From Thermococcus sp. M39 (GTDB lineage Archaea; Methanobacteriota_B; Thermococci; Thermococcales; Thermococcaceae): DNA of 64,000 nt. The number at the start of each line of letters is the position of its first letter. Within the stretch, counting starts at the first letter, position 1. Below, piece after piece: positions 36,568 to 45,424 of this stretch. The notes under the pieces are model-generated. The model had not been told where the DNA came from and did no database searches. It saw nothing but the letters and a program-made list of their open reading frames with translations. The DNA lies in NCBI RefSeq assembly GCF_012027325.1, contig NZ_SNUG01000001.1, positions 434,001-498,000 on the forward strand, read 5' to 3'. Both the position numbers and the translations under genes were made by a program.

Positions 36568-37320
36568 ATGCCGTTCGAGATTGTTTTTGATGGAGCAAAG
36601 GATTTTGCAACTTTGATAGCAACAGCAAGCAATTTGATTGATGAGGCAGCCTTTAAGGTTACTGAAGATGGGATAAGCATGAGGGCAATGGATCCAAGCA
36701 GAGTTGTTCTCATTGACCTCAACCTGCCGGCTGGAATTTTCTCAAAATATGAAGTTGACGGAGAAGAGACAATTGGCGTTAATATGGATCACTTTAAGAA
36801 AATCCTCAAAAGAGGAAAGAGCAAAGACATTCTCATCTTGAAAAAAGGTGAAGAGAACTTCCTTGAAGTGACTCTGCAAGGAACAGCAACTAGAACATTC
36901 AGACTACCTCTCATCGAGGTCGAAGAGCTTGAACTTGAACTTCCAGAGCTACCTTTCACAGCAAAAGCAGTTGTTCTGGGGGAAGTTCTCAAAGAAGCTG
37001 TTAAGGATGCATCACTCGTCAGCGACAGCTTGAAGTTCATCGCAAGGGAGAACGAGTTCATAATGAAGGCTGAAGGAGAAACAAATGAGGTTGAGATAAA
37101 GCTCACACTTGAAGACGAAGGCTTGCTTGACCTTGAGGTTCAAGAAGAAACCAAGAGTGCCTATGGAATCAGCTACCTCGCTGATATGGTCAAGGGAATC
37201 GGAAAAGCTGATGAGGTAATTATTCAGTTCGGAAACGACATGCCCCTCCAGATGGACTACCCAGTAAGAGACGAAGGAAGATTAACGTTCCTCCTTGCAC
37301 CAAGAGTAGAGGAGGAGTGA
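36568..37320 (+). CDS. pcn: DNA polymerase sliding clamp PCNA
   Basis: A 250-residue clamp nearly collinear with Pyrococcus PCNA as I recall it. Marks: MPFEIVFDGAKDFATLI, the DNA-facing helix IDEAAFKVTEDGISMRAMDP, a lysine-rich KKILKRGKSKD loop, and the C-terminal LAPRVEEE that contacts PIP boxes. It forms a homotrimer around DNA. The ATG at 36568 follows GGAGGTGTGA; a GTG two codons earlier overlaps that site. Confidence 0.97.
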   Translation: MPFEIVFDGAKDFATLIATASNLIDEAAFKVTEDGISMRAMDPSRVVLIDLNLPAGIFSKYEVDGEETIGVNMDHFKKILKRGKSKDILILKKGEENFLEVTLQGTATRTFRLPLIEVEELELELPELPFTAKAVVLGEVLKEAVKDASLVSDSLKFIARENEFIMKAEGETNEVEIKLTLEDEGLLDLEVQEETKSAYGISYLADMVKGIGKADEVIIQFGNDMPLQMDYPVRDEGRLTFLLAPRVEEE

Positions 37321-37353
37321 TTTCCCCTTATTCTTTCTTTATAGGTGATCCCT

Positions 37354-37926
37354 TTGGACATTGTAAAACTAAGAGAGCTCCTTGAAAGAGAACTTTCATC
37401 TAATGAGCTTGCTCCTCTTGATGATGAGTTTTATAAAGAATTTGATAGCCTAGTTCGGGCGTTAAAGCTCAGAGCAGAAAGTTCAAAGGAAAGAGGAGAG
37501 ACCGTTGAAGAGAGGCTTTATTTGGCTGAACTCAATATTGCAGAGCACTTGATGAAGGAAATAATCAAAATCAGACTTCACAAGATAGTTGATTTGGCTT
37601 TTGATGGAAGGCCTCAAAGTTTAGTAAGTGAGGAAAAGAAGATATTTGCAATTCTCATGGCGTTTATAAACCGCGAACCTCTACCTCTTTCTGGTGAAGT
37701 TGAATTTGAAGAAACTGCTGAAGAGGAGAGCGAGATTGAAATACCTGTTGGCAAACGTGCTATTTGGGAAGCTTATCTCATCAAAGTTGATATTCCCAAA
37801 GTTCTTGATGAAAAGCTTAGAGAATATGGACCATTTAAAGCTGGTGACCTTGTAACACTTCCAAAGAGCATTGGAAAAATCCTTGTGGAGAGAGATGCTG
37901 CGAAGCTCATAGACATAAATCCGTGA
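37354..37926 (+). CDS. gins51: GINS subunit (Gins51/Sld5-Psf1 type)
   Basis: About 190 residues. The A-domain is helical (KLRELLERELSSNELAPLDD, then YLAELNIAEHLMKEIIKIRL), and a small B-domain follows the acidic linker (PKVLDEKLREYGPFKAGDLV, LPKSIGKILVERDAAKLI). The A-then-B order is the Gins51 arrangement. GINS links MCM to GAN and primase in the archaeal replisome. A TTG start at 37354 fits the GGTGATC just before it; a GTG at 37345 overlaps that site. It lies 33 bases after PCNA. Confidence 0.88.
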   Translation: MDIVKLRELLERELSSNELAPLDDEFYKEFDSLVRALKLRAESSKERGETVEERLYLAELNIAEHLMKEIIKIRLHKIVDLAFDGRPQSLVSEEKKIFAILMAFINREPLPLSGEVEFEETAEEESEIEIPVGKRAIWEAYLIKVDIPKVLDEKLREYGPFKAGDLVTLPKSIGKILVERDAAKLIDINP

Positions 37927-39839
37927 TGAAAATGTTCTCTGTGTGCATGAGAGATTGCTATGACACTTGTTCAATTATAAGCGAGATTAAAAATGGCAGA
38001 CTATTTGTTAGAGGAAATCCCAAACACCCGATAACTCGAGGCTTTTTGTGTCCTAAAGGAGCTCTGTTACCAAAGTGGTTCCACAGTGAGGAACGATTAA
38101 AGACTCCTCTCATAAGAGAAGGCGAAAGGGGGGCAGGAAAATTCAGAGAAGCAAGCTGGGAGGAGGCTATAAGCCTAGTTGCAGATAAGATTAAAGAAAC
38201 AATCGAGAAGTATGGAAGCGAAAGCATATTAGTTTACAACTATGCTGGTGATAGGGGTGTTGTTAACTTCTACTTCCCAATGAGGCTCTTCCACTATTTG
38301 AATGCAAGCGTTTTGGACTATGGAATATGTGATAGAGCTGGACAAGAAGCTTTGAAAGATGTCTATGGAACAGCTGTGGGCTTAGACCCAGAAGAGCTGA
38401 AAAATCAAAAGCTGATTGTTTATTGGGGAATAAATGCTTTTTGGACAAATCTTCATGGCTTCATGCTCGCCAAAAAGTATGGCTTAGAGATTTGGGCAGT
38501 TGACGTTGTAAGAACTGAGACCGCAAAAAGAAGCGACAAATTCTTCCAAATAAAGCCCAATACTGATGTCCTCTTCGCGTTGGGAATTGCGAGAATCATA
38601 ATCGAGAACGAGCTGTATGATGCAGATTTTGTTAGAGAAAATGTTTATGGATTTGATGAATTCAAGAATTATGTAAAAAAGATTGACTTGGACTTTGTTA
38701 GCAGGGAAACTGGAGTTGAGAAAGAGCAGATTGAAGAGTTTGCTTTTGAATATGCAGAAAAAAGAGGGGTTATCCACATAGGCTACGGCTTCCAGCGTTC
38801 TTTGGCTGGGGGAGAAGCAGTTAGGGCTATCTCCCTTCTGCCAGCTTTAGTTGGTCATGAGTTTGGCTTCATCTATGACATGAAAACTATTGACAAGAGC
38901 TATGCTGAAGGAGCTTTTCTGAGAACTAAGCCCGCAAGAAGAATCCCGCAGATAAAGTTGGCAGAATATATTGAAAGAGGAAAAATTAAGTTTCTCTACA
39001 TTTATAATTCAAACCCCCTAGCTTCCCTCCCAAATCAGAATCGCCTAAGGAAGGCATTAAAAGAGAGTGACATCTTTGTTGTTGTTCATGATATTTTCTT
39101 GACTGATACAGCTATCTTTGCTGATGTTGTTTTACCAGCAAATACTTTCTTTGAGCGCTTGGATATGGCAGATTCCTACTATCACCGTTATGTTGCACTA
39201 AATGAGCCAGTTGCGAAGCTTTATGGAAAGAGCAATAGGGAAGTAACTGTAATGCTGGCGAAAGCTCTTGGAATTGATAATCCCTATCTTTATGAAACTG
39301 AGGAAGATATTATTAGAAAAATCCTTCAGCAAAATGATTTAAGCTGGGAGGAGCTTAGAAAGAAAGGATTTCTAAAAGTGCCTGAAAAGCCAAGAAAATA
39401 TCTCACCCCAAGCGGAAAGATTGAGTTCTACTCCCAGAGAGCAGTTAAGAGAGGGCTTTCGCCATTCCCACAATACACGCCGCTCAAAGGGGACTATCCA
39501 TTGCAGCTTCTCAGCCCAACATACAGAATGACAATAACAAGTCAGTACCATAACACCTACGGAATTATAGACCCCTATTTGTACATGAATCCCAGAGATG
39601 CCGAGGAAAGAGGAATTAAAAATGGTGATTTAGTGGAGGTTTACAACGAACATGGAAGAATAAAAACGACAGTCAAATTAACTGAAGACGTTCCTAAAGG
39701 AGTTGTTATGCTCTACAAAGCTTTTTGGATCTCAAAGCTTGGCTGGAATGTTAATGTATTGACGACTGATGAGACTATTGAAAAATATGGAAATGCATCA
39801 GCATATCACTCAACTTGGGTTGAAGTAAGGAAAATTTAG
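37926..39839 (+). CDS. molybdopterin/tungstopterin-dependent oxidoreductase (DMSO reductase family)
   Basis: A catalytic subunit of about 637 residues. The N-terminal [4Fe-4S] cysteines are C8, C12, C16 (CMRDCYDTC) and C43 (FLCPKG), counted from the GTG at 37923. A possible Mo/W-ligand cysteine is C136 in DYGICDRAG. Later pterin-binding stretches include VYWGINAFWTNLHG, FLYIYNSNPLAS and VLPANTFFERLD. There is no signal peptide and no partner Fe-S or membrane subunit beside it. Formate, polysulfide or aldehyde-type substrates are all possible. Its start overlaps the GINS stop as TGATG. Confidence 0.85.
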   Translation: MKMFSVCMRDCYDTCSIISEIKNGRLFVRGNPKHPITRGFLCPKGALLPKWFHSEERLKTPLIREGERGAGKFREASWEEAISLVADKIKETIEKYGSESILVYNYAGDRGVVNFYFPMRLFHYLNASVLDYGICDRAGQEALKDVYGTAVGLDPEELKNQKLIVYWGINAFWTNLHGFMLAKKYGLEIWAVDVVRTETAKRSDKFFQIKPNTDVLFALGIARIIIENELYDADFVRENVYGFDEFKNYVKKIDLDFVSRETGVEKEQIEEFAFEYAEKRGVIHIGYGFQRSLAGGEAVRAISLLPALVGHEFGFIYDMKTIDKSYAEGAFLRTKPARRIPQIKLAEYIERGKIKFLYIYNSNPLASLPNQNRLRKALKESDIFVVVHDIFLTDTAIFADVVLPANTFFERLDMADSYYHRYVALNEPVAKLYGKSNREVTVMLAKALGIDNPYLYETEEDIIRKILQQNDLSWEELRKKGFLKVPEKPRKYLTPSGKIEFYSQRAVKRGLSPFPQYTPLKGDYPLQLLSPTYRMTITSQYHNTYGIIDPYLYMNPRDAEERGIKNGDLVEVYNEHGRIKTTVKLTEDVPKGVVMLYKAFWISKLGWNVNVLTTDETIEKYGNASAYHSTWVEVRKI

Positions 39840-39963
39840 ACAATATAAGCATTTTAATTTCTAAATTTCTGACAACATTTTTCAGTTAATCTTCTCAAAC
39901 TGTCAACAATTTTGGATACTTTTTTAAAATAAAATCCCAAATCTTAAAAATTTGCTTTGGATG

Positions 39964-39991
39964 TTCGACAACATGAGTAATGTTAGACGAA
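39964..39991 (+). promoter_or_regulatory. imperfect inverted repeat upstream of the peroxiredoxin TATA box
   Basis: The left arm TTCGACAACAT and right arm ATGTTAGACGAA are separated by GAGTA. The outer TTCG/CGAA and inner ACAT/ATGT match exactly. It lies just before the BRE/TATA of the peroxiredoxin gene, a good place for an activator or repressor. Confidence 0.45.
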
Positions 39992-39999
39992 CCAAAAAA

Positions 40000-40008
40000 T
40001 TTATATAT
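40000..40008 (+). promoter_or_regulatory. TATA box of the peroxiredoxin gene
   Basis: TTTATATAT preceded by CCAAAAAA, about 47 bases before the start codon. One of the clearest promoters in the window. Confidence 0.6.
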
Positions 40009-40054
40009 TCGAACTATTTAGGTTATAATGAAAAAACAAATAAAGGTGATGGAA

Positions 40055-40705
40055 ATGGTCGTGATAGGTGAAAAGTTCCCAGAAGTTGAGGTTAAGACAA
40101 CCCATGGAGTGATAAAATTGCCCGACTACTTCACAGAAAAGGGCAAGTGGTTTGTTCTCTTCAGCCACCCAGCGGACTTTACACCAGTCTGTACAACTGA
40201 GTTCTATGCAATGCAACAGAGAGCTGAGGAGTTCAGAAAGTTAGGTGTTGAGCCCATTGGACTCAGTGTTGACCAAGTGTTTAGCCATATTAAGTGGATA
40301 GAGTGGATAAAGGAAAACCTTGGAGTTGAGATTGACTTTCCAATCATAGCCGACGACCGCGGTGAGCTCGCTGACAAGCTTGGTATGATTCCAAGCGGCG
40401 CAACAATCACAGCAAGAGCAGTCTTCATCGTTGACGACAAGGGAATCATAAGGGCAATCGTTTACTATCCAGCCGAAGTTGGAAGAGACTGGGACGAGAT
40501 ACTCAGATTAGTTAAGGCACTCAAGATAAGCACTGAGAAAGGCGTTGCGCTTCCACACAAGTGGCCAAACAACGAACTCATCGGTGACAAGGTTATCATC
40601 CCGCCAGCATCAACAATTGAAGAAAAGAAGCAGAGAGAAGAGGCAAAGGCCAAGGGAGAAATTGAGTGCTACGACTGGTGGTTCTGCTACAAGAAGCTTG
40701 AATGA
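40055..40705 (+). CDS. peroxiredoxin (archaeal Prx6-type)
   Basis: A 216-residue thioredoxin-fold peroxidase. The peroxidatic Cys is in [13 protein letters not shown], with the conserved Pro and Thr. [14 protein letters not shown] is also present. Two C-terminal cysteines ([11 protein letters not shown]) are the usual archaeal resolving pair, giving a decameric enzyme that reduces H2O2 and alkyl peroxides. The ATG at 40055 follows GGTGATGG. Confidence 0.96.
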   Translation: MVVIGEKFPEVEVKTTHGVIKLPDYFTEKGKWFVLFSHPADFTPVCTTEFYAMQQRAEEFRKLGVEPIGLSVDQVFSHIKWIEWIKENLGVEIDFPIIADDRGELADKLGMIPSGATITARAVFIVDDKGIIRAIVYYPAEVGRDWDEILRLVKALKISTEKGVALPHKWPNNELIGDKVIIPPASTIEEKKQREEAKAKGEIECYDWWFCYKKLE

Positions 40706-40763
40706 TTTCTCTACCCTTTTAGCTTTTCTTTTGGTTGTCTTTGATAAAACTAAGAAGAAAAAA

Positions 40764-41288
40764 TCAGAAGTTGAAGTTTATGTCTTTCATCAGTTGGTCG
40801 TAGAATTCTTCTTTATAAATGTCTGGATAGCGCATTATATACTCATATTGCTTTTTGAGGATATTGTAGTGGTTGTTTTCCATATCCGCAAGCATTTCTA
40901 GGAGAAGTTTGGTCTTCTCGGTGGCAGCATATCTGGCAAGCTCTTTGTAGAGTTTTTCACTAACAAGTTCGGCTTGCATAGCAATTTCATAAACCTCATC
41001 GAGATTTACATCGGGCTTGGTTATAGCTTCAGCCATTTTCTCAGCTATAACCTTGAACTCTGCCATAACCTCTGTCTTTATCTTTTTAGGTTCAACATTT
41101 TCTCCCTTGAGCTTCTCAGCAATCTTCCCTATTATCTCTCTGTGCTTGTCCTCCTCTCTCGCCAAGAAGAGAAGCTCATCCTTTATGATATCGCTCTTCA
41201 CAATGGAAGCGAGCTTCTCATAAGCCTTCTTGGCCCTAATTTCGGAGTTCATAGCTATTTCAAAAACTTCCTTGTCAGTTATCTCCAT
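40764..41288 (-). CDS. ferritin-like (rubrerythrin-type) diiron protein
   Basis: A 174-residue four-helix protein with two repeats of the diiron motif: EIAMNSEIRAKKAYEKL with LAREEDKHREII, and EIAMQAELVSEKLYKEL with LADMENNHYNIL. This supplies the Glu and ExxH ligands. It has no rubredoxin domain, so electrons must come from a separate carrier. It may act in peroxide reduction or iron handling. The ATG at 41288 follows GGTGGTTTCC. It is convergent with the peroxiredoxin gene. Confidence 0.85.
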   Translation of the reverse strand: MEITDKEVFEIAMNSEIRAKKAYEKLASIVKSDIIKDELLFLAREEDKHREIIGKIAEKLKGENVEPKKIKTEVMAEFKVIAEKMAEAITKPDVNLDEVYEIAMQAELVSEKLYKELARYAATEKTKLLLEMLADMENNHYNILKKQYEYIMRYPDIYKEEFYDQLMKDINFNF

Positions 41289-41425
41289 GGAAACCACCAT
41301 AGTTAATTTCTCGTCATGATTATTAACGTTTTCGGAACTGTTTGGATTGGAGACTGCATACTATATGCTGATCTCTGTCCGAAATGGTTATATTTTCTGG
41401 GAGGGCAATCTAGTAAGGTGGTTTT

Positions 41426-41605
41426 ATGATAATAGACCAGAAAACGATTAGAGATTCGAGCAGAATTGCAAAGGTAAAGCAAAAAGAGTTTTTAGAGCAG
41501 AGTAAAGAGTTGAAAGATTTTTCAAAGCTTGAAACAGTTATAGTGCTAATTCTTGGGGCAATAGCCATGGGCTTCGTAATCTTTGTGCTGAAGAATTACT
41601 TATGA
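41426..41605 (+). CDS. small single-span membrane protein
   Basis: A 59-residue frame with ATG preceded by AAGGTGG. The first 35 residues are polar and charged (IRDSSRIAKVKQKEFLEQSK); one membrane helix follows (TVIVLILGAIAMGFVIFVL) and the end is KNYL. A TATA-like TTATATTTT lies near 41385. I do not recognise a family. Position among oxygen-defence genes suggests, but does not show, a link. Confidence 0.6.
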   Translation: MIIDQKTIRDSSRIAKVKQKEFLEQSKELKDFSKLETVIVLILGAIAMGFVIFVLKNYL

Positions 41606-41843
41606 TTGCTCATCTGCTTCCTAACTCACAAACATTATGGTGCCGAAAGTCGAACCTAAAGTGGGGGACTGCGCACTAATTAGCGGTGTTTCAAACACAC
41701 CATCTAGGTAAAAGATCACGGCCATACAATAGGGAGAAGACATTTAAGAGAATTATTGGAAGTAATCCTTACTATTCTGAGATCCTTAACAGGTAGTATC
41801 TTTTATTAATCCTTATGACTATAACGTTAATTGGGTGAGTTAA
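41606..41843. other. intergenic stretch before the flavodiiron gene
   Basis: 238 bases without a credible gene. It holds the palindrome GTGTTTCAAACAC (41686-41698) and, near 41815, an AT-rich CTTTTATTAATCC followed by the flavodiiron gene's leader. A 24-codon ATG frame at 41637 has no ribosome site. Confidence 0.4.
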
Positions 41844-43076
41844 ATGCCAAGGGTCTGGATTGAAAAAATTATTGATGAACCTGAGCTTTATCTGCTAAGG
41901 GTTGACGACGACCAAATAAGATACTTCGAGGCAACTTGGGAAATTTCAGAAGGGATAACTTACAATGCTTACCTCTTAAAGCTAGATGGTGCTGTTGTGC
42001 TCTTTGATGGTTGGAAAAAGAACTATGCTAAAGAGTTTATAGAAGCACTTTCAAAGCTTGTTGATCCCAAAGAGATAACGCACATAATAGTTCATCACAC
42101 TGAGCCTGATCACAGTGGTGCTCTTCCTGAAGTCCTTGAGCTTAATGGCTATAAAGCTCAGCTTATAGGTACGAGCTTTGCAAAGAGGCTTCTTGAGGCT
42201 TTTTATGGACCAAAAGTTGTTGAGAACTTTCATGCAGTCAAAGATGGCGAAGAAATGAAAATAGGTGGAAAAACCTTCCGCTTCATTACGGTTCCATGGC
42301 TTCACTGGCCTGATACAATGATTACGTATATAGTCGAGAATGGTTTGATGTTCAGCTGTGACGCTGGTGGTGGTTACTCTATCCCAGAAGCTATAGATGA
42401 CAGCAATGAAGAAGTTGTTCAAAAGTACCTCCCCTACGTTACAAAGTACATAGTCACTGTCATCGGCCATTATCACAAGTACATTGTCCAAAACCTAGAG
42501 AAGATTAAGAAGCTTGGAATACTCGAAGAAACGAAAATGATTCTCCCAGGACATGGTCTCATATGGAGGAAGAATCCAAAAAGAATTTTTGAATACTATG
42601 AAGCCGTTGGAGCTGGAATTCCAAAGAAAGGCAAAATCCTTGTGATTTATGACTCAATGTATGGCTTTGTTGAGAGGGCTGTTGAAATAGCTTTAGATGA
42701 GCTGAAAAGGCATGGCTATAATCCAGTTGTGTATAAGTTCACTGATAAAGAAGCTCCAGCAGTCAGTGATATTCTCGGTGAGGTTCCAGATAGTGAGGCA
42801 CTTATAATTGGGGCATCAACATATGAGGCAAACATCCATCCAAGAGTCCGCTACGTCCTCTATGAAATAGTTGATAAGGCAAACTACGAGAAGCCCGTGC
42901 TGATTCTGGGTGCATATGGCTGGGGAGGTGTCGCTGGGAGAGAAATTGAGACGATGATAATGAGGAGCAAGTTTGACCATGTTGACACAATTGAAGCTAG
43001 GGGAAGAACAACTAAGGAAGATGAGGAAAGGATTAGAGAGGGAGTCAGAAAGCTCCTTGAGAGGCTGAATAAATGA
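41844..43076 (+). CDS. fprA: flavodiiron protein (FprA-like)
   Basis: A 410-residue enzyme. The N-terminal lactamase-like diiron domain carries HHTEPDHSG (H85, E87, D89, H90) and VIGHYHKY and LPGHGLIW further ligands. The C-terminal flavodoxin domain starts near residue 263 ([20 protein letters not shown]) and binds FMN. It reduces O2 to water, or NO, with electrons from rubredoxin. It overlaps the NROR start by four bases (ATGA), so the two are co-translated. Confidence 0.95.
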   Translation: MPRVWIEKIIDEPELYLLRVDDDQIRYFEATWEISEGITYNAYLLKLDGAVVLFDGWKKNYAKEFIEALSKLVDPKEITHIIVHHTEPDHSGALPEVLELNGYKAQLIGTSFAKRLLEAFYGPKVVENFHAVKDGEEMKIGGKTFRFITVPWLHWPDTMITYIVENGLMFSCDAGGGYSIPEAIDDSNEEVVQKYLPYVTKYIVTVIGHYHKYIVQNLEKIKKLGILEETKMILPGHGLIWRKNPKRIFEYYEAVGAGIPKKGKILVIYDSMYGFVERAVEIALDELKRHGYNPVVYKFTDKEAPAVSDILGEVPDSEALIIGASTYEANIHPRVRYVLYEIVDKANYEKPVLILGAYGWGGVAGREIETMIMRSKFDHVDTIEARGRTTKEDEERIREGVRKLLERLNK

Positions 43077-44119
43077 GGCTCATTATAGTCGGAAACGGTA
43101 TTGCAGGAGTTACGCTTGCGAAAGAGCTCTCAAGGGAGTTTGACATAACCATAGTTGATAAGGAAAACCTCCCATACTACAGCAAGCCAATGCTGAGTCA
43201 TTATATAGCTGGCTTCATTGACGAAAAGGCTCTTTTTCCATATTCTTTTGAGTGGTATGAGAAGAAGGGTATAGAACTTAAGCTTGGAGTTGAGGCTAGG
43301 GTAATAGACAGGGCAAGGAAAAGGCTGATAACCTCCGAAGGGGAGCTTGATTATGATATTTTGGTTCTTGCAATGGGAGCAAAGGCAAGAGAGCTTATGA
43401 TGGAAGGCAAAGAGTACTTGAAGGTACTGAGAACGTTTGAAGACGCAAAAGCGATAAGAGAAGCTCTTGAGCTTGCAGGAAACCTTGCAAAGGCGGGCTA
43501 TGATGTAGGACTCATTCATAGGAGAAATACAATTCTTGGCCTTGATGAGGAGCTGAGCAGAATATTAAAAGAGAGGCTTGAAGATGTCGGAATTAAGTTT
43601 CATCTCAATACAAATTTAGTAAAAGCTAATGAAAACGGCGTTTTTACAGATAAGGGTTACATTGAGGGGAAGCTTAAAGTGTGTGCTTTTGGTATAGTTC
43701 CAAACAAGGAAATTGCAATAAGGAGCGGAATACATGCTGGGGGAGGTATTCTGATTGATGAGCAGTTCAGAACCTCAGCAAGGGATGTATATGCAATTGG
43801 GGACTGCGCCGAGTATAATGGTATAATTTGTGGAACTGCCAGAGCTTCTATGGAACATGCAAGAGTCCTGGCAAATCTGCTTAGAGGAAAAGAGGACAGA
43901 TATAATTTTGAGTTTCGCTCCTCAGTTTTTAGACTCGCTGATTTTTCAATTACAGTAATTGGAAAAATTAAAGGATTAGGGCGTTGGATAAATGAAAACA
44001 TCAAAATATTCACCGCTCAAGGGAAAATCTTGGGTGCAGTAGTTTTTGATGACTTAAAAACTGCCATGAAACTTGAAAAATCCATCAAGACTGGAGCAAA
44101 CCTTAATGAGCTCTTATAG
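43073..44119 (+). CDS. NAD(P)H:rubredoxin oxidoreductase with a missing nucleotide-binding loop
   Basis: A 348-residue FAD enzyme of the NROR family. The FAD site ([14 protein letters not shown]), the [14 protein letters not shown] signature and [14 protein letters not shown] are intact. The second Rossmann motif should lie between [13 protein letters not shown] and [11 protein letters not shown]. The homologue from Pyrococcus has about 16 more residues there, with a GGGFIGLE-type loop. Here the sequence jumps straight across at residues 131-134, about 43463-43474, in frame. Without that loop NAD(P)H binding should be lost. The gene is directly coupled to the flavodiiron gene. Confidence 0.85.
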   Translation: MRLIIVGNGIAGVTLAKELSREFDITIVDKENLPYYSKPMLSHYIAGFIDEKALFPYSFEWYEKKGIELKLGVEARVIDRARKRLITSEGELDYDILVLAMGAKARELMMEGKEYLKVLRTFEDAKAIREALELAGNLAKAGYDVGLIHRRNTILGLDEELSRILKERLEDVGIKFHLNTNLVKANENGVFTDKGYIEGKLKVCAFGIVPNKEIAIRSGIHAGGGILIDEQFRTSARDVYAIGDCAEYNGIICGTARASMEHARVLANLLRGKEDRYNFEFRSSVFRLADFSITVIGKIKGLGRWINENIKIFTAQGKILGAVVFDDLKTAMKLEKSIKTGANLNELL

Positions 44120-44180
44120 GAATTATTTGGCTAATCTAACATAAATAGGCTTATAAAACAACCTATAGCTTGAGAAAACC

Positions 44181-44188
44181 TTTTATAT
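44181..44188 (+). promoter_or_regulatory. TATA box of the rubrerythrin gene
   Basis: TTTTATAT preceded by GAAAACC, about 50 bases before the rubrerythrin start codon. Confidence 0.5.
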
Positions 44189-44234
44189 TTCTTTTTTGAA
44201 AATGTATTGAAACGATTCGATGGAGGTGAACAAT

Positions 44235-44750
44235 ATGGTTGTGAAAAGGGAAATGACAAAGAAGTTTTTGAGCGAAGCTTATGCAGGTGAAAGCCAAGCC
44301 CATATGAAGTACCTCATTTTTGCAGAGGTTGCTGAAAAAGAAGGATTTCCAAACATCGCAAAGCTCTTCAGGGCTATAGCATTTGCTGAACTGGTTCATG
44401 CTAAGAACCATCTCAAGGCCCTTGGAAATGTGAAAGATACAGTTGAAAATCTCCAAATGGCTATAGATGGCGAAACCTTTGAAGTTGAGGAGATGTATCC
44501 AGCTTATAAGGCTGTTGCAGAATTGCAAGGAGAAAAGGAAGCTGTTAGGAGTACACACTATGCGTTAGAGGCAGAAAAGATTCATGCTGAACTCTACAAG
44601 AAAGCGAAAGAGCTTGCAGAGCAAAAGAAGGATATGGAAATTAAAAAGATCTACATATGCCCTGTCTGTGGTTACACAGCATTAGATGACGCTCCAGAAA
44701 AGTGTCCGGTTTGTGGTATAACAAAAGAAAAGTTTGTTGTCTTTGAGTGA
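44235..44750 (+). CDS. rbr: rubrerythrin
   Basis: A 171-residue peroxidase. The diiron domain has FLSEAYAGESQAHMKY, AFAELVHAKNH and ALEAEKIHAELY. The C-terminal rubredoxin-like domain has CPVCGYTALDDAPEKCPVCG with four cysteines. It reduces H2O2 to water with electrons from rubredoxin. The ATG at 44235 follows GGAGGTGAACA; the frame's earlier ATG overlaps that site. Confidence 0.97.
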   Translation: MVVKREMTKKFLSEAYAGESQAHMKYLIFAEVAEKEGFPNIAKLFRAIAFAELVHAKNHLKALGNVKDTVENLQMAIDGETFEVEEMYPAYKAVAELQGEKEAVRSTHYALEAEKIHAELYKKAKELAEQKKDMEIKKIYICPVCGYTALDDAPEKCPVCGITKEKFVVFE

Positions 44751-44773
44751 GCTTTTCTTTTTCTTAACTTCTT

Positions 44774-44792
44774 AAGTTTGATACACAAACTT
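44774..44792 (+). promoter_or_regulatory. perfect inverted repeat at the rubredoxin/SOR promoter
   Basis: AAGTTTG and CAAACTT flank ATACA in a perfect 7-5-7 inverted repeat. The right arm runs into the TATA box (TTTATAA, 44791-44797). Protein binding here would directly affect promoter opening. Confidence 0.5.
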
Positions 44793-44832
44793 TATAAGGT
44801 TGATCTAACAATATTAGAGTGAGGTTTGTAAG

Positions 44833-44994
44833 ATGGCAAAGTGGAAATGTATAGTTTGTGGATATATCTACGATGAGGAGGAAGGCGACTCAGACAATGG
44901 AATAGCTCCGGGAACAAAGTTTGAAGACTTGCCGGATGATTGGGTCTGCCCGCTCTGTGGAGCTGGAAAAGACATGTTTGAGAAAATAGAGTGA
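44833..44994 (+). CDS. rub: rubredoxin
   Basis: A 53-residue electron carrier. The iron is held by C6, C9, C39 and C42 in [10 protein letters not shown] and [13 protein letters not shown]. It follows a GTAAG leader and lies two bases before the superoxide reductase frame. In Thermococcales it passes electrons to superoxide reductase, rubrerythrin and the flavodiiron protein. Confidence 0.97.
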   Translation: MAKWKCIVCGYIYDEEEGDSDNGIAPGTKFEDLPDDWVCPLCGAGKDMFEKIE

Positions 44995-45004
44995 GGTGAT
45001 GAGG

Positions 45005-45352
45005 ATGTTGAGCAAAACTATAGCTTCTGGAGATTGGAAAGGAGAGAAGCACGTTCCAGTTATAGAGTACAAGAAGGATGGAGATTTGCTTGAGATTGAG
45101 GTTAGTGTTGGAAAAGAAATTCCACACCCAAACACACCAGAGCACCACATAGCTTGGATTGAGCTCTACTTCCACCCAGAGGGAGAGAAGTTCCCAATTA
45201 TGATTGGCAGAGTAGCATTTACCAACCACAACGACCCACTCACTGAGCCAAGGGCAAAGTTCTACATCAGAACAAGCAAGAAGGGCAAGCTCTACGCTTT
45301 AAGCTACTGTAACATTCACGGCCTCTGGGAGAACAGTGTTGACGTTGAGTGA
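45005..45352 (+). CDS. sor: superoxide reductase
   Basis: A 115-residue neelaredoxin-type enzyme that reduces superoxide to H2O2 without making O2. The iron ligands are in place: E14 and H16 (GEKHVP), H41, H47 or H48 (PHPNTPEHH), C102 and H105 (YCNIHGLWE). It is about nine residues shorter than the Pyrococcus protein I recall, in a surface loop near NHNDPLTEP. The ATG at 45005 follows GAGGTGATGAGG. It shares the operon with rubredoxin. Confidence 0.96.
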   Translation: MLSKTIASGDWKGEKHVPVIEYKKDGDLLEIEVSVGKEIPHPNTPEHHIAWIELYFHPEGEKFPIMIGRVAFTNHNDPLTEPRAKFYIRTSKKGKLYALSYCNIHGLWENSVDVE

Positions 45353-45376
45353 TTTCTTTCCTTTATCCATTTTTGT
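45353..45376 (+). terminator. T-rich terminator after superoxide reductase
   Basis: TTTCTTTCCTTTATCCATTT follows the stop codon, without a hairpin. Confidence 0.4.
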
Positions 45377-45424
45377 CCAGGAATGTTTTTTAATTGATAT
45401 GCTGATCGTAATTCGGTGAAGAAA

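Noticed and set aside
41637-41711. 24-codon ATG frame before the flavodiiron gene
   Set aside because: No ribosome site and no composition typical of local proteins.
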